Below are positions 1 to 9,379 of a DNA stretch of 56,903 bases, in pieces. The notes under the pieces were generated by a model. It saw nothing but the letters and a program-made list of their open reading frames with translations. It was not told the DNA's origin and ran no database searches. Source of the stretch: Rhodoglobus sp. (GTDB lineage Bacteria > Actinomycetota > Actinomycetes > Actinomycetales > Microbacteriaceae); contig JAODLY010000039.1 in the NCBI GenBank assembly GCA_025464445.1, positions 1-56,903 of the forward strand, written 5' to 3'. A program made the position numbers and the translations under genes. The number at the start of each line of letters is the position of its first letter. Position 1 is the first letter of the stretch.

Positions 1-556
1 ACGGGCGCAGCGCCCAGCCGTCGTGGTTGAGCGCGATCTCGTGCGGGGTGCCGGGGGTGTAGCCGGCGAGATCCTCGGCCGGCCAGCCGAGCTTGAGCAA
101 CTCCTGCTTGAGCTGTCCGCGAGCCCATGCCTGCACCACGTAGCTGTTGGGCCCTCGCTTCTCGAAGAGCAGCGCTGCGACCTTACGGGCCCTCGAGATC
201 TCGGCGAGCACGGCCGGGTCGGTCGCGGTGAGCGTGAGGGCACCGTCATCCGCGCGCTCGATCACGAGGCGGCCATAGCGGCCGACGGTCTCGGTGATGT
301 CGACGACCACAGACTGCGGGATCGCGAACTTCGAGTATTTCGTCAGCGTCGCGAGCATGTCACCGGCGTCGTGTCCGGCGGCGCGGGCGTTCCACAGCCC
401 GAGCCGCGTGATGCGGTAGGTGTGGATGTGCTCGGGAGCCCGTTCGAGCTCGGCGAAGACGGCGAGGTCGTGGCGGGCATCCTCGGCGTCAGGGTGGGCG
501 ACTTCGAGCAGCACCGTGCGGTCGCTCTGCACGATGAGGGGGCCGTTCGTGGGCAT
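1..556 (-). CDS. DNA repair helicase XPB (3' part cut off by window edge)
   Basis: The frame opens at ATG 556 and runs leftward off the window, so only about 185 N-terminal residues are present. It begins MPTNGPLIVQSDRTVLLEV and continues with the compact N-terminal domain (EDARHDLAVFAELERAPEHI, then the ITRLGLWNARAAG stretch) that precedes the SF2 helicase core in actinobacterial XPB/ERCC3-like helicases. The helicase motifs themselves would lie outside the window. It is the second gene after the 621-aa helicase-associated protein on the same strand, 53 bp downstream, the usual actinobacterial pairing. The assignment rests on the N-terminal domain and the neighbour. Confidence 0.8.
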   Translation of the reverse strand, partial: MPTNGPLIVQSDRTVLLEVAHPDAEDARHDLAVFAELERAPEHIHTYRITRLGLWNARAAGHDAGDMLATLTKYSKFAIPQSVVVDITETVGRYGRLVIERADDGALTLTATDPAVLAEISRARKVAALLFEKRGPNSYVVQAWARGQLKQELLKLGWPAEDLAGYTPGTPHEIALNHDGWALRP

Positions 557-609
557 CCTTACAGCCTAGATGAGGGCGGCCGAGGAGCCTGCGACCGAGG
601 TCTTCTGGC

Positions 610-2475
610 TTAGCTGGCTGGTCCGACGGAGACGATGTTCGCCAGCGGCAGCGTGCGCTCGATGTCGGCTTTGCGATCGCGGGCGCGAAGCCGTCCGCCG
701 GCGACGCTCGCCGGTTCCAGCTGGTAGTCGACGTCGGTGCCGTCCGGCATCCTGACGGTTACGGTGAGGGCGACTTTGCTTTTGATCGCGACATCGAGCT
801 GGCGCGACAACCACGCTTTTCCGGTGACCTCGGGATCGGACGAACTGGCGAGCCTCAGCTTTTCGACGAGACCGATCGCGGAGTCGCCCGCAACCTGCGC
901 GCTCTGCCTGCTCGCTCGCCGGCGCGCGAGCACCACGACCTCGCCAGCAGCGTTCTCGGCGGCGACCGGGTAGCGTGCTTCGCTCAGCGTCCAGAAGACG
1001 AGTTCGATGTCGAAACGGGTGACCAGGCGATCGCCGGAGCGTGCAAGCCCGAGCGCCGCGAGGCTGTGGTCGACGAGCATCGTGCGAAGCAGCGTGCCAT
1101 CGGTTGAGCGCACGTAGCTGCGCGCCGAACCGTCTTCGAGCGCCCCCACGCGCACGAGGCCGTAGCGGTCGGCGGCCTCGCCGAGCAGGTACTCGAGAGG
1201 TTGTGGGATGCCCGTGAGCGAGATCCCCGCGAGAAACTCCCTGATCGAGCCCGCCGTCTCCCCTCCGGCCATCGCACGGTAGATGGACGCGGTGGACACC
1301 CGGTAGCTTGACGCGAGCGCGCGTGCCTCCACGTCGGCCATGGTGCGCAGCCGGGCGTCGATCCGGGGTGCGAGGGGACCCGGTGAAACCACCGACAGGT
1401 CGTGTTGCAGGTACACCTGCTCGACCTCAGCCGGGAAGAGGGTGGCCATTGCGGGGGCCGCCGCTGCCGCGCCGTCCATCAACAGGGCGATGCCGGGGGT
1501 GCTGGGAACCTGGGCCGAGGTGATTCCCAACAGTTCGGCATCCCGGGTATAGACGCGCACCCGCTCGCGCATCCATTCGCCGCCGGCCGGGAAAAGCCAG
1601 TTGACGAAGTCATCGAGCCCGTCGCCCCAGGTGGCATGCGCGCGCGAGGCGAGAATGCCGCGGATGTCCGCGGGCAGGCGCTCGAGCCATGCCCCGGCCA
1701 GCAGCGACCAGCGTTCGCCCGACGATCCCACGATCCAGTCAGAGCTCGAGCCTGTCGGCATCCAGCGCCCCGAGTCGAGTGCGGCGAGGCCGGCCCGTGC
1801 GGCGATCTCGAACAGGCCGGGTACCCGGTCGAGGTCGACGCCCATGGCCGTCGCGAGGCGCTTGCTGTCTGGCAGGGCCACTCCGCCGCGGGCGAGTTCG
1901 CGTGCGGATTCGTGCTGCAGTTCGGAGATCAGCTCCGAGATCTGGGTGGTCGTCGCGAATGCGTGCTCCGCGGCGAGGTGATCGGTGAACTTCGCGTCGA
2001 CCTGGCTGACAGCTGCCAGCGCCGCGGGGGCTGCGGCGGTGGCGAGCTCGTCGAGTGAGGGCAGCCCGAGCTCCGGCCAGGTGGCCAGTTGCTGGGTGAC
2101 CGATGCCGGCACCACGTACAGCCCGGACTGCTCGGTGACGAGAGCGAGTCGCGCGGCCTCGGCGAGGTGTGCGTCGAGGGCGGGATCGGGCGCGCCCAGC
2201 GCCGTCAGTCGCGCCGCGACATCCTGCGTGGCGGCCGGGCCCAGCTCGCTGAGCGCAGCGAGCGCGGTCAGCGCCGGTCGGTCGAGGCGCCCCAGCGCGT
2301 GCTGCACCGAAGCGGGATCCAGTAGCGCCTCAGCGAGATCGAAGAAGTCGCCGATTCCCGATTCCCGCAGCTCGCGGGCACCGAGCAGCTCAGCCAGCTG
2401 CGTGTCGCTGAGCGAACGCAGCTGTCCGGCCAGCGCGAGGGCCGAGTCGCTAGTTGCGGGCATCCCTTGCTTCAC
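610..2475 (-). CDS. Helicase-associated (XPB/Ssl2-like domain) protein
   Basis: A 621-residue protein rich in Ala, Leu and Arg without Walker motifs. The N-terminal third contains repeated winged-helix-like segments (for example LSDTQLAELLGAREL and LDRPALTALAALSELG). The C-terminal part resembles the helicase C-terminal-like domain that in actinobacteria is annotated as XPB/Ssl2-like helicase-family domain. It lies just upstream of the XPB gene and is probably co-transcribed, suggesting a partner of that helicase; this is inference. I take GTG 2475 as start because the next in-frame ATG (2463) follows GGG directly and has no room for a ribosome binding site. It overlaps the upstream small membrane protein gene by 26 bp. 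Confidence 0.75.
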   Translation of the reverse strand: MKQGMPATSDSALALAGQLRSLSDTQLAELLGARELRESGIGDFFDLAEALLDPASVQHALGRLDRPALTALAALSELGPAATQDVAARLTALGAPDPALDAHLAEAARLALVTEQSGLYVVPASVTQQLATWPELGLPSLDELATAAAPAALAAVSQVDAKFTDHLAAEHAFATTTQISELISELQHESARELARGGVALPDSKRLATAMGVDLDRVPGLFEIAARAGLAALDSGRWMPTGSSSDWIVGSSGERWSLLAGAWLERLPADIRGILASRAHATWGDGLDDFVNWLFPAGGEWMRERVRVYTRDAELLGITSAQVPSTPGIALLMDGAAAAAPAMATLFPAEVEQVYLQHDLSVVSPGPLAPRIDARLRTMADVEARALASSYRVSTASIYRAMAGGETAGSIREFLAGISLTGIPQPLEYLLGEAADRYGLVRVGALEDGSARSYVRSTDGTLLRTMLVDHSLAALGLARSGDRLVTRFDIELVFWTLSEARYPVAAENAAGEVVVLARRRASRQSAQVAGDSAIGLVEKLRLASSSDPEVTGKAWLSRQLDVAIKSKVALTVTVRMPDGTDVDYQLEPASVAGGRLRARDRKADIERTLPLANIVSVGPAS

Positions 2476-2731
2476 GACCCCGACGCAGGCCGCTGACCAC
2501 TATCAGGACGATCATGAGCACGAGGCCGATCGGCAGTCCGATCGCGGGCAGGATGATGACCGTCGGCCATGGCGGGGTGCCGAAGTCCTTTATCCCGGCC
2601 GCCGTGGCGATGATCACGATGATGAAGCAGAGAATCGACAGCCCGATTGCCGACGCGATCATGAAAGCAAGGATGCGCTCGCCGCGGTTCGCGGATATCG
2701 GTGTGTTGCTCGCCGGGGTCTCTTTTGCCAC
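2450..2731 (-). CDS. Small two-helix membrane protein
   Basis: 93 residues with two predicted membrane segments: residues about 22-45 (ILAFMIASAIGLSILCFIIV) and about 57-82 (VIILPAIGLPIGLVLMIVLI), then a basic tail (GLRRGREARDARN). Such short proteins are common next to XPB-type helicase genes in Microbacteriaceae and have no established function. Its 3' end overlaps the helicase-associated gene, so the three minus-strand genes probably form one transcript reading 2731 to the left edge. No enzymatic motif is visible. Confidence 0.7.
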   Translation of the reverse strand: MAKETPASNTPISANRGERILAFMIASAIGLSILCFIIVIIATAAGIKDFGTPPWPTVIILPAIGLPIGLVLMIVLIVVSGLRRGREARDARN

Positions 2732-2811
2732 GGACTAAGGATACGGCGGTCTGGCTTGCCCGGCCGCCGCGTCCTCTAGTCTTGTTAGACCACCCATAAG
2801 GAGTACCCGCG

Positions 2812-3195
2812 ATGCCAACCGGCAAGGTCAAGTTCTACGACGACGAGAAAGGCTTCGGCTTCATCAGCTCAGATGACGGCCAGGAAGTCTTCCTTCACGC
2901 GTCCGCGCTTCCGGCCGGAACTACCGGCGTGAAGGCGGGAACCAAGCTCGAATTCGGCATCGCCGATGGCAAGAAGGGGGCGCAGGCGCTCTCCGTTCGT
3001 GTGCTCGAGGCGCCACCGTCGCTGGCCAAACTCAACCGCAAGCCCGCTGACGACATGGCCGTTATCATCGAGGACCTCGTCAAGCTCATGGACGGGATCG
3101 GCGCGAACCTCAAGCGCGGACGCTACCCAGACAAGGCCCACAGCTCGAAGATCGCCGCGATGCTGCGCAAGGTCGCGGACGAACTGGATGCCTGA
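2812..3195 (+). CDS. Cold-shock-domain protein with C-terminal helical extension
   Basis: 127 residues. Residues 1-66 form a cold-shock domain with RNP1 (KGFGFI) and RNP2 (VFLHAS) motifs, which bind single-stranded RNA or DNA. Residues 67-127 are an extra, probably helical, region (MAVIIEDLVKLMDGIGANL, then a Lys/Arg-rich stretch) absent from the usual 67-residue CspA proteins but typical of one actinobacterial subgroup. The ribosome binding site AAGGAG sits 9 bp before the ATG. The last 8 bases overlap the DUF3027 gene start, so the two are translationally linked. Confidence 0.92.
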   Translation: MPTGKVKFYDDEKGFGFISSDDGQEVFLHASALPAGTTGVKAGTKLEFGIADGKKGAQALSVRVLEAPPSLAKLNRKPADDMAVIIEDLVKLMDGIGANLKRGRYPDKAHSSKIAAMLRKVADELDA

Positions 3196-3697
3196 CTCAG
3201 CGGTGCCCTCGCCTTCGCCGTATGAGGCCCTGGCTCGCGACGCCCTCCTCGAGATCACCGGCGCCGACACGATAGGTGCATACGCGGGACAGGTCGACGA
3301 GGGCAACGACGCGGTGTCCGTGCTGTTCGATTCGGCCCAGCCCGGCTACCCCGGCTGGAGGTGGACGGTCTCCATCGCGCACGTCGAGGGCGAGGAGCCG
3401 ACCGTGCTCGAGACAGAACTCATGCCCGGCGAAGGCGCATTACTCGCGCCGGATTGGGTGCCGTGGTCAGACCGGCTCGCCGACTACAAGGCCGCTCAGG
3501 AACTCGCCGGCGATGCTGACGACGAAGCGGACGATGACGACCCCGACGATGACGACGACATCGCCGATGACGAGTCGGACGACGAGGATGACGAACTCGA
3601 CGAAGACGACGTGCTTGGCAACGATGTGCTGCACGGGGGAGACCTCGACGGTGTCGACATCGACGACCCGGATGACGAGTCGGAGAAGACCTACTGA
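3188..3697 (+). CDS. DUF3027 family protein with acidic tail
   Basis: Starting at ATG 3188 inside the end of the cold-shock gene, this encodes 169 residues. The N-terminal 95 residues match the DUF3027 signature (ARDALLEITGADTIG, PGYPGWRWTVSIA, ELMPGEGALLAPDWVPW). From about residue 105 the chain is almost entirely Asp/Glu (runs such as DDEADDDDPDDDDDIADD), a highly charged, probably disordered tail. Function is unknown; the family is actinobacterial and recurrently follows a cold-shock-type gene, so a role alongside that RNA-binding protein is plausible but unproven. Confidence 0.85.
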   Translation: MPDSAVPSPSPYEALARDALLEITGADTIGAYAGQVDEGNDAVSVLFDSAQPGYPGWRWTVSIAHVEGEEPTVLETELMPGEGALLAPDWVPWSDRLADYKAAQELAGDADDEADDDDPDDDDDIADDESDDEDDELDEDDVLGNDVLHGGDLDGVDIDDPDDESEKTY

Positions 3698-3705
3698 TCT
3701 AGTCG

Positions 3706-3939
3706 CTACTCGTGTCGCCAGTTCGTGTACAGCAGTGCCACGAGGCCGAGCGCGAGGCCGGCGACGCAGGTCCACAGCCACCAGGCGTGACCAGCAGATG
3801 TCAGTGGCGCGATGAACGCGATGACGATGGCGAGGCCGGCCACCCACAGGGCGATGCCGATGAGGATGGCCTTGCGGTCGTCCGTTTTCACCGGGGTCGG
3901 GTCGGGCCGCCGCTCGGAGTCCTTCAGCCACAGTCGCAC
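3706..3939 (-). CDS. DUF2530 family membrane protein
   Basis: 77 residues with two membrane helices (ILIGIALWVAGLAIVIAFIA and WWLWTCVAGLALGLVALLY) separated by a short polar loop, preceded by RPDPTPVKTDDRKAI, which is the hallmark of DUF2530. It is convergent with the DUF3027 gene, ending 8 bp from it. Function unknown. Confidence 0.8.
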   Translation of the reverse strand: MRLWLKDSERRPDPTPVKTDDRKAILIGIALWVAGLAIVIAFIAPLTSAGHAWWLWTCVAGLALGLVALLYTNWRHE

Positions 3940-4014
3940 GACTACAGGCTAGCGAACCGCGGCGCGGCTGCGCCCTCGCGGGTGCGGCGGACGTCTCCAA
4001 TTCGTTCCCGCGCG

Positions 4015-4051
4015 TCAGCACATTAGTCAGGGGTCCTCACAAATGTGCTGA
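4015..4051. terminator. 10-bp perfect inverted repeat downstream of serC
   Basis: TCAGCACATT at 4015-4024 pairs with AATGTGCTGA at 4042-4051 across a 17-base loop. It lies between the end of serC (4143) and the start of the DUF2530 gene (3939), both on the minus strand. It could end serC transcription, but there is no clear T-run, so an operator is also possible. The remaining bases of 3940-4142 show nothing else recognisable. Confidence 0.35.
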
Positions 4052-4142
4052 TTCCCACGATGGGGCTGCGGCACCCGGCTCGATGGTGGCGAGGCCCGAC
4101 CGGAGGCGGTGCGCCGACCCAGCGAAGGCCCCGAGGCCCGGG

Positions 4143-5985
<1,843 letters not shown>

Positions 5986-6152
5986 GAATCTCCCGGGAAT
6001 CTGCCAGCGTCCTTCCTGAGGATGACATCGCCCGCGTCCTCACGTACACTCGCTAAGTCCTCGTAGACCAGAAATGCCGGTCAAGGACCCTCGGATGAGC
6101 GTCTCGTTAACCCGTCTCATCTGCGGTACGTGCGAATATACGAAACGGATGG

Positions 6153-6184
6153 GGCAGCAACCTAGGGCTGCCGAGGCGCAGGAG
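6153..6184 (+). promoter_or_regulatory. Hairpin and strong ribosome binding site before NlpC/P60 gene
   Basis: GGCAGC (6153-6158) and GCTGCC (6167-6172) form a 6-bp hairpin ending a few bases before the AGGAGG ribosome binding site at about 6180-6184, which fixes the TTG start at 6195. The 209-bp leader 5986-6194 has further complementary pairs (GATGAG 6094-6099 with CTCATC 6116-6121). A structured leader is common for actinobacterial cell-wall hydrolase genes, but I could not match it to a known riboswitch class. Confidence 0.4.
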
Positions 6185-6194
6185 GTCAGATCTC

Positions 6195-6914
6195 TTGGCA
6201 AAAGTAGGACAAAACATTTCCCGACCCGAGCACCCACCACGCTCCCTCAAGACCAACAGGTCCAGCATTCTCAGCCTCGCGGTGACCGCGGTCATCGTGC
6301 CAGGGCTCTTCGCGACAGTCGCCTTGCCGGCATACGCGTTCTCGCCCGCCTCCACCACGAAGGCGGCGGTCGCCGCCCAGACACTCCAGACGACGAAGAA
6401 GGTGAACGCGCAGTCGGTAGCCGCGGCGCCAGAGGCCGCGCCGGTAACCATCGCGCGGGACTCGTTCACCACCACCTCCGCCGCGGAGATGGAGCGCGCA
6501 ACGCTTGCCGCCGCCTATTCCGCATATAGCGGTCCCACGGTGTCGGACTACCTGGCGAACCCCCCGTACCCGAACTTCGACCTCGGGCAGGTCGCGGCCG
6601 TCGCCCAGCAGTACCAGGGCGTTCCATACGTCTACGGCGGCTCTGACCCGTCCGGCTTCGACTGCTCAGGGTTCGTGATGTTCGTGTACGCCCAGTTCGG
6701 TGTCTCGCTTCCGCACTCCGTCTCGGGCAGCGCTGCCGCCGGAGTTGCCATCTCACGGGACGCCGCCCTGCCGGGCGACATCGTCATCCTGCCCGGTCAC
6801 AGCGGTATCTACCTCGGTGGCGGCATGTTCATCGACGCACCGGATTACGGTCGCGTCGTCGAGGTGCGTCCCATCTACGAAGACGACTACTACATCGTGC
6901 GCGTGGGCATCTGA
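6195..6914 (+). CDS. Secreted NlpC/P60 (C40) peptidoglycan hydrolase
   Basis: 239 residues from TTG 6195, supported by AGGAGG nine bases upstream. A basic N-terminus and hydrophobic segment (SILSLAVTAVIVPGLFATV) ending LPAYA form a signal peptide to about residue 48. A linker with the motif IARDSFTTTSAAE follows. The C40 domain occupies residues about 130-239, with the catalytic Cys in DPSGFDCSGFVMF (about 156) and His in LPGHSGIYLG (about 201). Family members cleave D-Glu-diaminopimelate or related bonds in peptidoglycan stems, in separation or remodelling of daughter cells. The linker motif recurs in the CHAP protein nearby. Confidence 0.92.
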   Translation: MAKVGQNISRPEHPPRSLKTNRSSILSLAVTAVIVPGLFATVALPAYAFSPASTTKAAVAAQTLQTTKKVNAQSVAAAPEAAPVTIARDSFTTTSAAEMERATLAAAYSAYSGPTVSDYLANPPYPNFDLGQVAAVAQQYQGVPYVYGGSDPSGFDCSGFVMFVYAQFGVSLPHSVSGSAAAGVAISRDAALPGDIVILPGHSGIYLGGGMFIDAPDYGRVVEVRPIYEDDYYIVRVGI

Positions 6915-6945
6915 TCCCTGCCCGCCGCCCCATCACTGGCGAGTC

Positions 6946-6974
6946 TTGGAAAGTTGACGCGTCAAACCTAAGGT
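6946..6974 (+). promoter_or_regulatory. Putative promoter of candidate small RNA
   Basis: TTGGAA (6946-6951) and TAAGGT (6969-6974) are 17 bp apart, a sigma-A-like arrangement; a TTGACG at 6954-6959 overlaps. This lies just after the NlpC/P60 gene and before a structured stretch that ends in a strong terminator. The overlapping CTAAGGTAACCT also resembles half of an iron-regulator box, but the other half is poor. Confidence 0.4.
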
Positions 6975-6980
6975 AACCTG

Positions 6981-7151
6981 TAGCTCTTGGTGTTCCTCGT
7001 GGACCGGAGAGCTGGTATGTGCAGTAGTCGAAGCATCCAAACCGTGGATGCGCGCGCCTACTTCTACATACGGCACAGCAGTCTTGAGCGCGTGAGCAGT
7101 CGCGCCCTCGAGCAGAAATAGGCATCGTCTTCGACGGTGCCTTTTTTGTTT
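6981..7151 (+). ncRNA. Candidate structured small RNA of unknown family
   Basis: The 316-bp gap 6915-7230 holds no convincing gene. From a promoter-like site it contains a 6-bp hairpin GCATCC/GGATGC (7033-7051), a GCGCG/CGCGC pair around 7088-7105 and then a perfect intrinsic terminator (7121-7151). This gives a discrete unit of about 170 nt. An open frame runs through it without a clear ribosome binding site, so a leader peptide is an alternative. It could also be the attenuated leader of the downstream HNH gene. I do not recognise a known RNA family. Confidence 0.45.
7121..7151 (+). terminator. Intrinsic transcription terminator
   Basis: GGCATCGTC (7121-7129) pairs completely (one G-U) with GACGGTGCC (7133-7141) around a three-base loop, followed by TTTTTTGTTT (7142-7151). 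This is a textbook rho-independent terminator, unusual in strength for so GC-rich a region. Confidence 0.9.
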
Positions 7152-7230
7152 GCCTGCACCTCCTGACCGCGGGAATCCGGGGAGTCGAACGCCTGCAAGC
7201 CGTGCAGGCTCTTTCGAGAGGACAAGCATT

Positions 7231-7728
7231 GTGCGCACACTTGTGTTGAACGCGGGATACGAGCCGTTGGCCGTCGTGTCCTTCAAGCGAGCGCTCGTGC
7301 TCGTCATGAACCAGAAGGCGACGATCATCGCCGCTGATGTGGAGCATCCCGTCTGGGGATCTGCCGGCGCGTGGGATCGGCCATCGGTGATCATCCTGCG
7401 CAACTATGTGCGCATCCCGAGCGGCCGGCATGTGCCGGTGTCGCGCCGGGGCGTGCTGCGCAGGGACAACCACCGCTGCGGCTACTGCGGCGGCTCGGCG
7501 AACACGATCGACCATGTGCTGCCGCGTTCGCGTGGAGGCAAGGACAGCTGGGAGAACCTGATCGCCTGCTGCCTGCGCTGCAACAACATCAAGGGTGACC
7601 GCACCCCGTCGGAGATGAACTGGCAACTGCGGATGACCCCGCGACCGCCCCACGGCACGACCTGGCTGGTGCGGGGCGTCGAGCGAGCCCTCCCGGACTG
7701 GGAAGAGTACCTGGCACCTGCGGCCTAA
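7231..7728 (+). CDS. HNH endonuclease family protein
   Basis: 165 residues from GTG 7231 (ribosome binding site GAGAGGA about 9 bases upstream; conserved start VRTLVLNAGYEPLAVVSFKR). The HNH core lies at residues about 80-130: CGYCGG, TIDHVLPRSRGGKDSWEN and CLRCNNIKGDRTP, giving two CxxC zinc pairs and the His-Asn-His type metal site. This is a widespread actinobacterial single-domain HNH protein; its cellular role is not established, and it is not obviously linked to a mobile element here. Confidence 0.9.
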   Translation: MRTLVLNAGYEPLAVVSFKRALVLVMNQKATIIAADVEHPVWGSAGAWDRPSVIILRNYVRIPSGRHVPVSRRGVLRRDNHRCGYCGGSANTIDHVLPRSRGGKDSWENLIACCLRCNNIKGDRTPSEMNWQLRMTPRPPHGTTWLVRGVERALPDWEEYLAPAA

Positions 7729-7826
7729 CCCTCGGAAACGCGCGTTACCTTCCCGTGACAATTAGACATGGTTTGGTATATCGCGTAGCCTCGATGAGGT
7801 CCCGGGAACCCGGAGGGGAACAAATT

Positions 7827-8957
7827 GTGGTTGATGTAGAGCCATCCAAGGATATGGATGACCTGTTCGGCTTCGGTGTCCCTGATTCCGGTCCTGCTTC
7901 CTCGGTTTTCTCAGGCCTCGAGCCGCAGGGCCCGACCCTCGCTCCCTCCAATCCAAGTGCCCGGGATGCCGCGCCGGCAGCCCAGCACGGCTCCCGTCGC
8001 GCGGCTCGCGAAGCGGAGGGGAACCGCTCCACCCCAGACGACGCGGAGCCCCAGGAGATCGTTCCTTCGAACGTTCCCAAGCGTCGCCAGAAGGCTATGG
8101 CGCGTTCGGCACGGGACCGCCAAAAACTGTCCAGGCCGTCGAGCGACAGGAAAGCTGTCGCCCAGGCCACCCGCGAACTCGGCTCGGTCGGGCCCGCCGC
8201 ACGCAAACTGAAGCGGGCAGAGCTCGCGGTCATGAACGCATCCGCCCCCAAGCCGCCGCGCAAGAATCCGCTCAGCGTGCTCCTGACCATGGCCGCCGTC
8301 GGTGGCATGTTCGCCGTGGTCGGCCTTCCCGCATACGCCCTCGCCCCGCCGGTCGTCAAGCCCTCCAACACGACGGAGGCCGACGTGCAGTCGATCCTGG
8401 TCAGTGCGGATGCCGCCCCCCTGGCCGTGAGCCGCGATGCGTACCATGCCACCACCCAGGCCGAACTCGACCAGATGTCGAAGGATGCCCTGCGCGCCGA
8501 GCAGGACGCGGCCTACAACGCATCCGGCGCCCGCGGCTTGGGCGACGACTACCCCTGGCCCTACGAGCTCATGGAAGGCCAGGGCGGCAGTCTCTCCCCC
8601 CTCAACTACTACTACCGCGAATGTGTCGACTTCGTGGCCTGGCGCCTGAACCGTGACGCCGGTTCGTATTCCGCCCCGTTCAAGTGGGTGTGGTCGAACC
8701 TCACGCCCTTCGGCGGTAATGGCGGCCAGTGGGAATACAACTGGGAGCAGCACGGCTGGCCGGTCAGCGACACCCCGATCAAGGGTGCAGTCGCCTACAC
8801 CGGCGGCAACCACGTCGCGTACGTGAAGTCGCTCAACGCCGACGGCACGATCACGATCGAGGAGTACAACTACATCCACGGCATGTACGGCCAGCGCACG
8901 CTGACTCCCGCCTCGATCGTCGCGGCCGGCGGCGCGTTCCTCTACCCGCCCCCCTGA
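7827..8957 (+). CDS. Secreted CHAP-domain peptidoglycan hydrolase
   Basis: 376 residues from GTG 7827, set by GGAGGGG eight bases upstream. A long polar, Arg/Ala-rich N-terminal region of about 145 residues precedes a single hydrophobic segment (residues about 147-172, ending GLPAYA). This is an unusually long cytoplasmic extension for an export signal and could make it a membrane-anchored protein. The linker LAVSRDAYHATTQAELDQM resembles that of the NlpC/P60 protein. The C-terminal CHAP domain (about 235-376) has the nucleophile in YYRECVDFVAWRLN and the His in GGNHVAYVKS, expected for an amidase or endopeptidase acting on peptidoglycan. Confidence 0.9.
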   Translation: MVDVEPSKDMDDLFGFGVPDSGPASSVFSGLEPQGPTLAPSNPSARDAAPAAQHGSRRAAREAEGNRSTPDDAEPQEIVPSNVPKRRQKAMARSARDRQKLSRPSSDRKAVAQATRELGSVGPAARKLKRAELAVMNASAPKPPRKNPLSVLLTMAAVGGMFAVVGLPAYALAPPVVKPSNTTEADVQSILVSADAAPLAVSRDAYHATTQAELDQMSKDALRAEQDAAYNASGARGLGDDYPWPYELMEGQGGSLSPLNYYYRECVDFVAWRLNRDAGSYSAPFKWVWSNLTPFGGNGGQWEYNWEQHGWPVSDTPIKGAVAYTGGNHVAYVKSLNADGTITIEEYNYIHGMYGQRTLTPASIVAAGGAFLYPPP

Positions 8958-8988
8958 TCTCGCGTGGTCCACTAAACTCGGACCGCCA

Positions 8989-9060
8989 GCCTCTGTAGCT
9001 CAATGGAAGAGCAGTTCCGTCCTAAGGAAACGGTTGGGGGTTCGAGTCCCTCCAGGGGCA
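8989..9060 (+). tRNA. tRNA-Arg (anticodon CCT)
   Basis: Acceptor stem GCCTCTG (8989-8995) pairs with CAGGGGC (9053-9059), D-arm GCTC/GAGC, anticodon loop GTCCTAA with CCT, and T-arm GGGGG-TTCGAGT-CCCTC. The anticodon stem has one mismatch at its base. CCA is not encoded. The last 19 bases plus one flanking base are repeated at 9251-9270. Confidence 0.95.
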
Positions 9061-9134
9061 CGAAATTGAAGAAGGCCGCTGGAACCGCTGGTCGAGCTTG
9101 TCGAGACCTCCGCCAGCGGCCTTCTTCAATTTCG
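9061..9134. repeat. 22-bp perfect inverted repeat after tRNA-Arg
   Basis: Positions 9061-9082 are exactly complementary to 9113-9134, with a 30-base centre that itself contains GGTCGAGCTTGTCGAGACC, a small palindrome of a type scattered through Microbacteriaceae genomes. The arms contain GAAGAAGGCC/GGCCTTCTTC. It can act as the terminator of the tRNA, and forms the left half of the 189-bp element described next. Confidence 0.85.
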
Positions 9135-9250
9135 TACTCGTGGGTGGCACCTCGAAGCACGGGGGTCCCCGGCCCGCAGTCCGCCGCAGTGCGCTCCGGG
9201 ATGCCGCGGCTCCCGTTACTGCGCACTGTGGCGGCGGCACGGCTGGGGCG
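9062..9250. mobile_element. 189-bp palindromic element inserted at tRNA-Arg 3' end (copy 1)
   Basis: This segment lies exactly between the end of the tRNA gene and a copy of its 3' end. The left half is the 22-bp inverted repeat. The right half (about 9151-9250) is a long imperfect hairpin: GGGGGTCCCCGGCCCGCAG and CCGCCGCAGTGCGC on one side, GCGCACTGTGGCGGCGGCAC and GGCTGGGGCG on the other. The same plan, with the same length of 189 bp, follows tRNA-Ala(CGC) at 36370. No coding potential. Calling it mobile is inference from the duplicated tRNA ends. Confidence 0.6.
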
Positions 9251-9270
9251 TCGAGTCCCTCCAGGGGCAC
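9251..9270 (+). repeat. Copy of tRNA-Arg 3' end (att-like)
   Basis: TCGAGTCCCTCCAGGGGCAC here is identical to 9042-9061, the T-loop to acceptor end of tRNA-Arg(CCT) plus one base. Such duplications are left by tRNA-targeting recombination, or as target duplications. No integrase gene lies nearby. Confidence 0.85.
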
Positions 9271-9379
9271 CGTCGAAGATCGCAGCACAGTAGACAGAGC
9301 GTTCGACTCCCCCCGTTAGGGGGTACCTGCCCTCCCGCCCATCCCGATACTGTGAAACGCCTGTGCATAAGCAGGGCGC

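Noticed and set aside
23-613. Plus-strand open frame of 196 codons
   Set aside because: It lies opposite the clear XPB N-terminal coding frame and has no family resemblance; it is a by-product of high GC content.
5986-6194. c-di-AMP (ydaO-type) riboswitch before the NlpC/P60 gene
   Set aside because: Such riboswitches often precede actinobacterial wall hydrolases, and CGCTAAGTCCTCGTAGACC looks vaguely similar, but the conserved 5' elements are missing.
6966-6984. DtxR/IdeR iron box
   Set aside because: TAAGGTAA fits one half of the consensus, the other half matches poorly; kept only as a remark on the small-RNA promoter.
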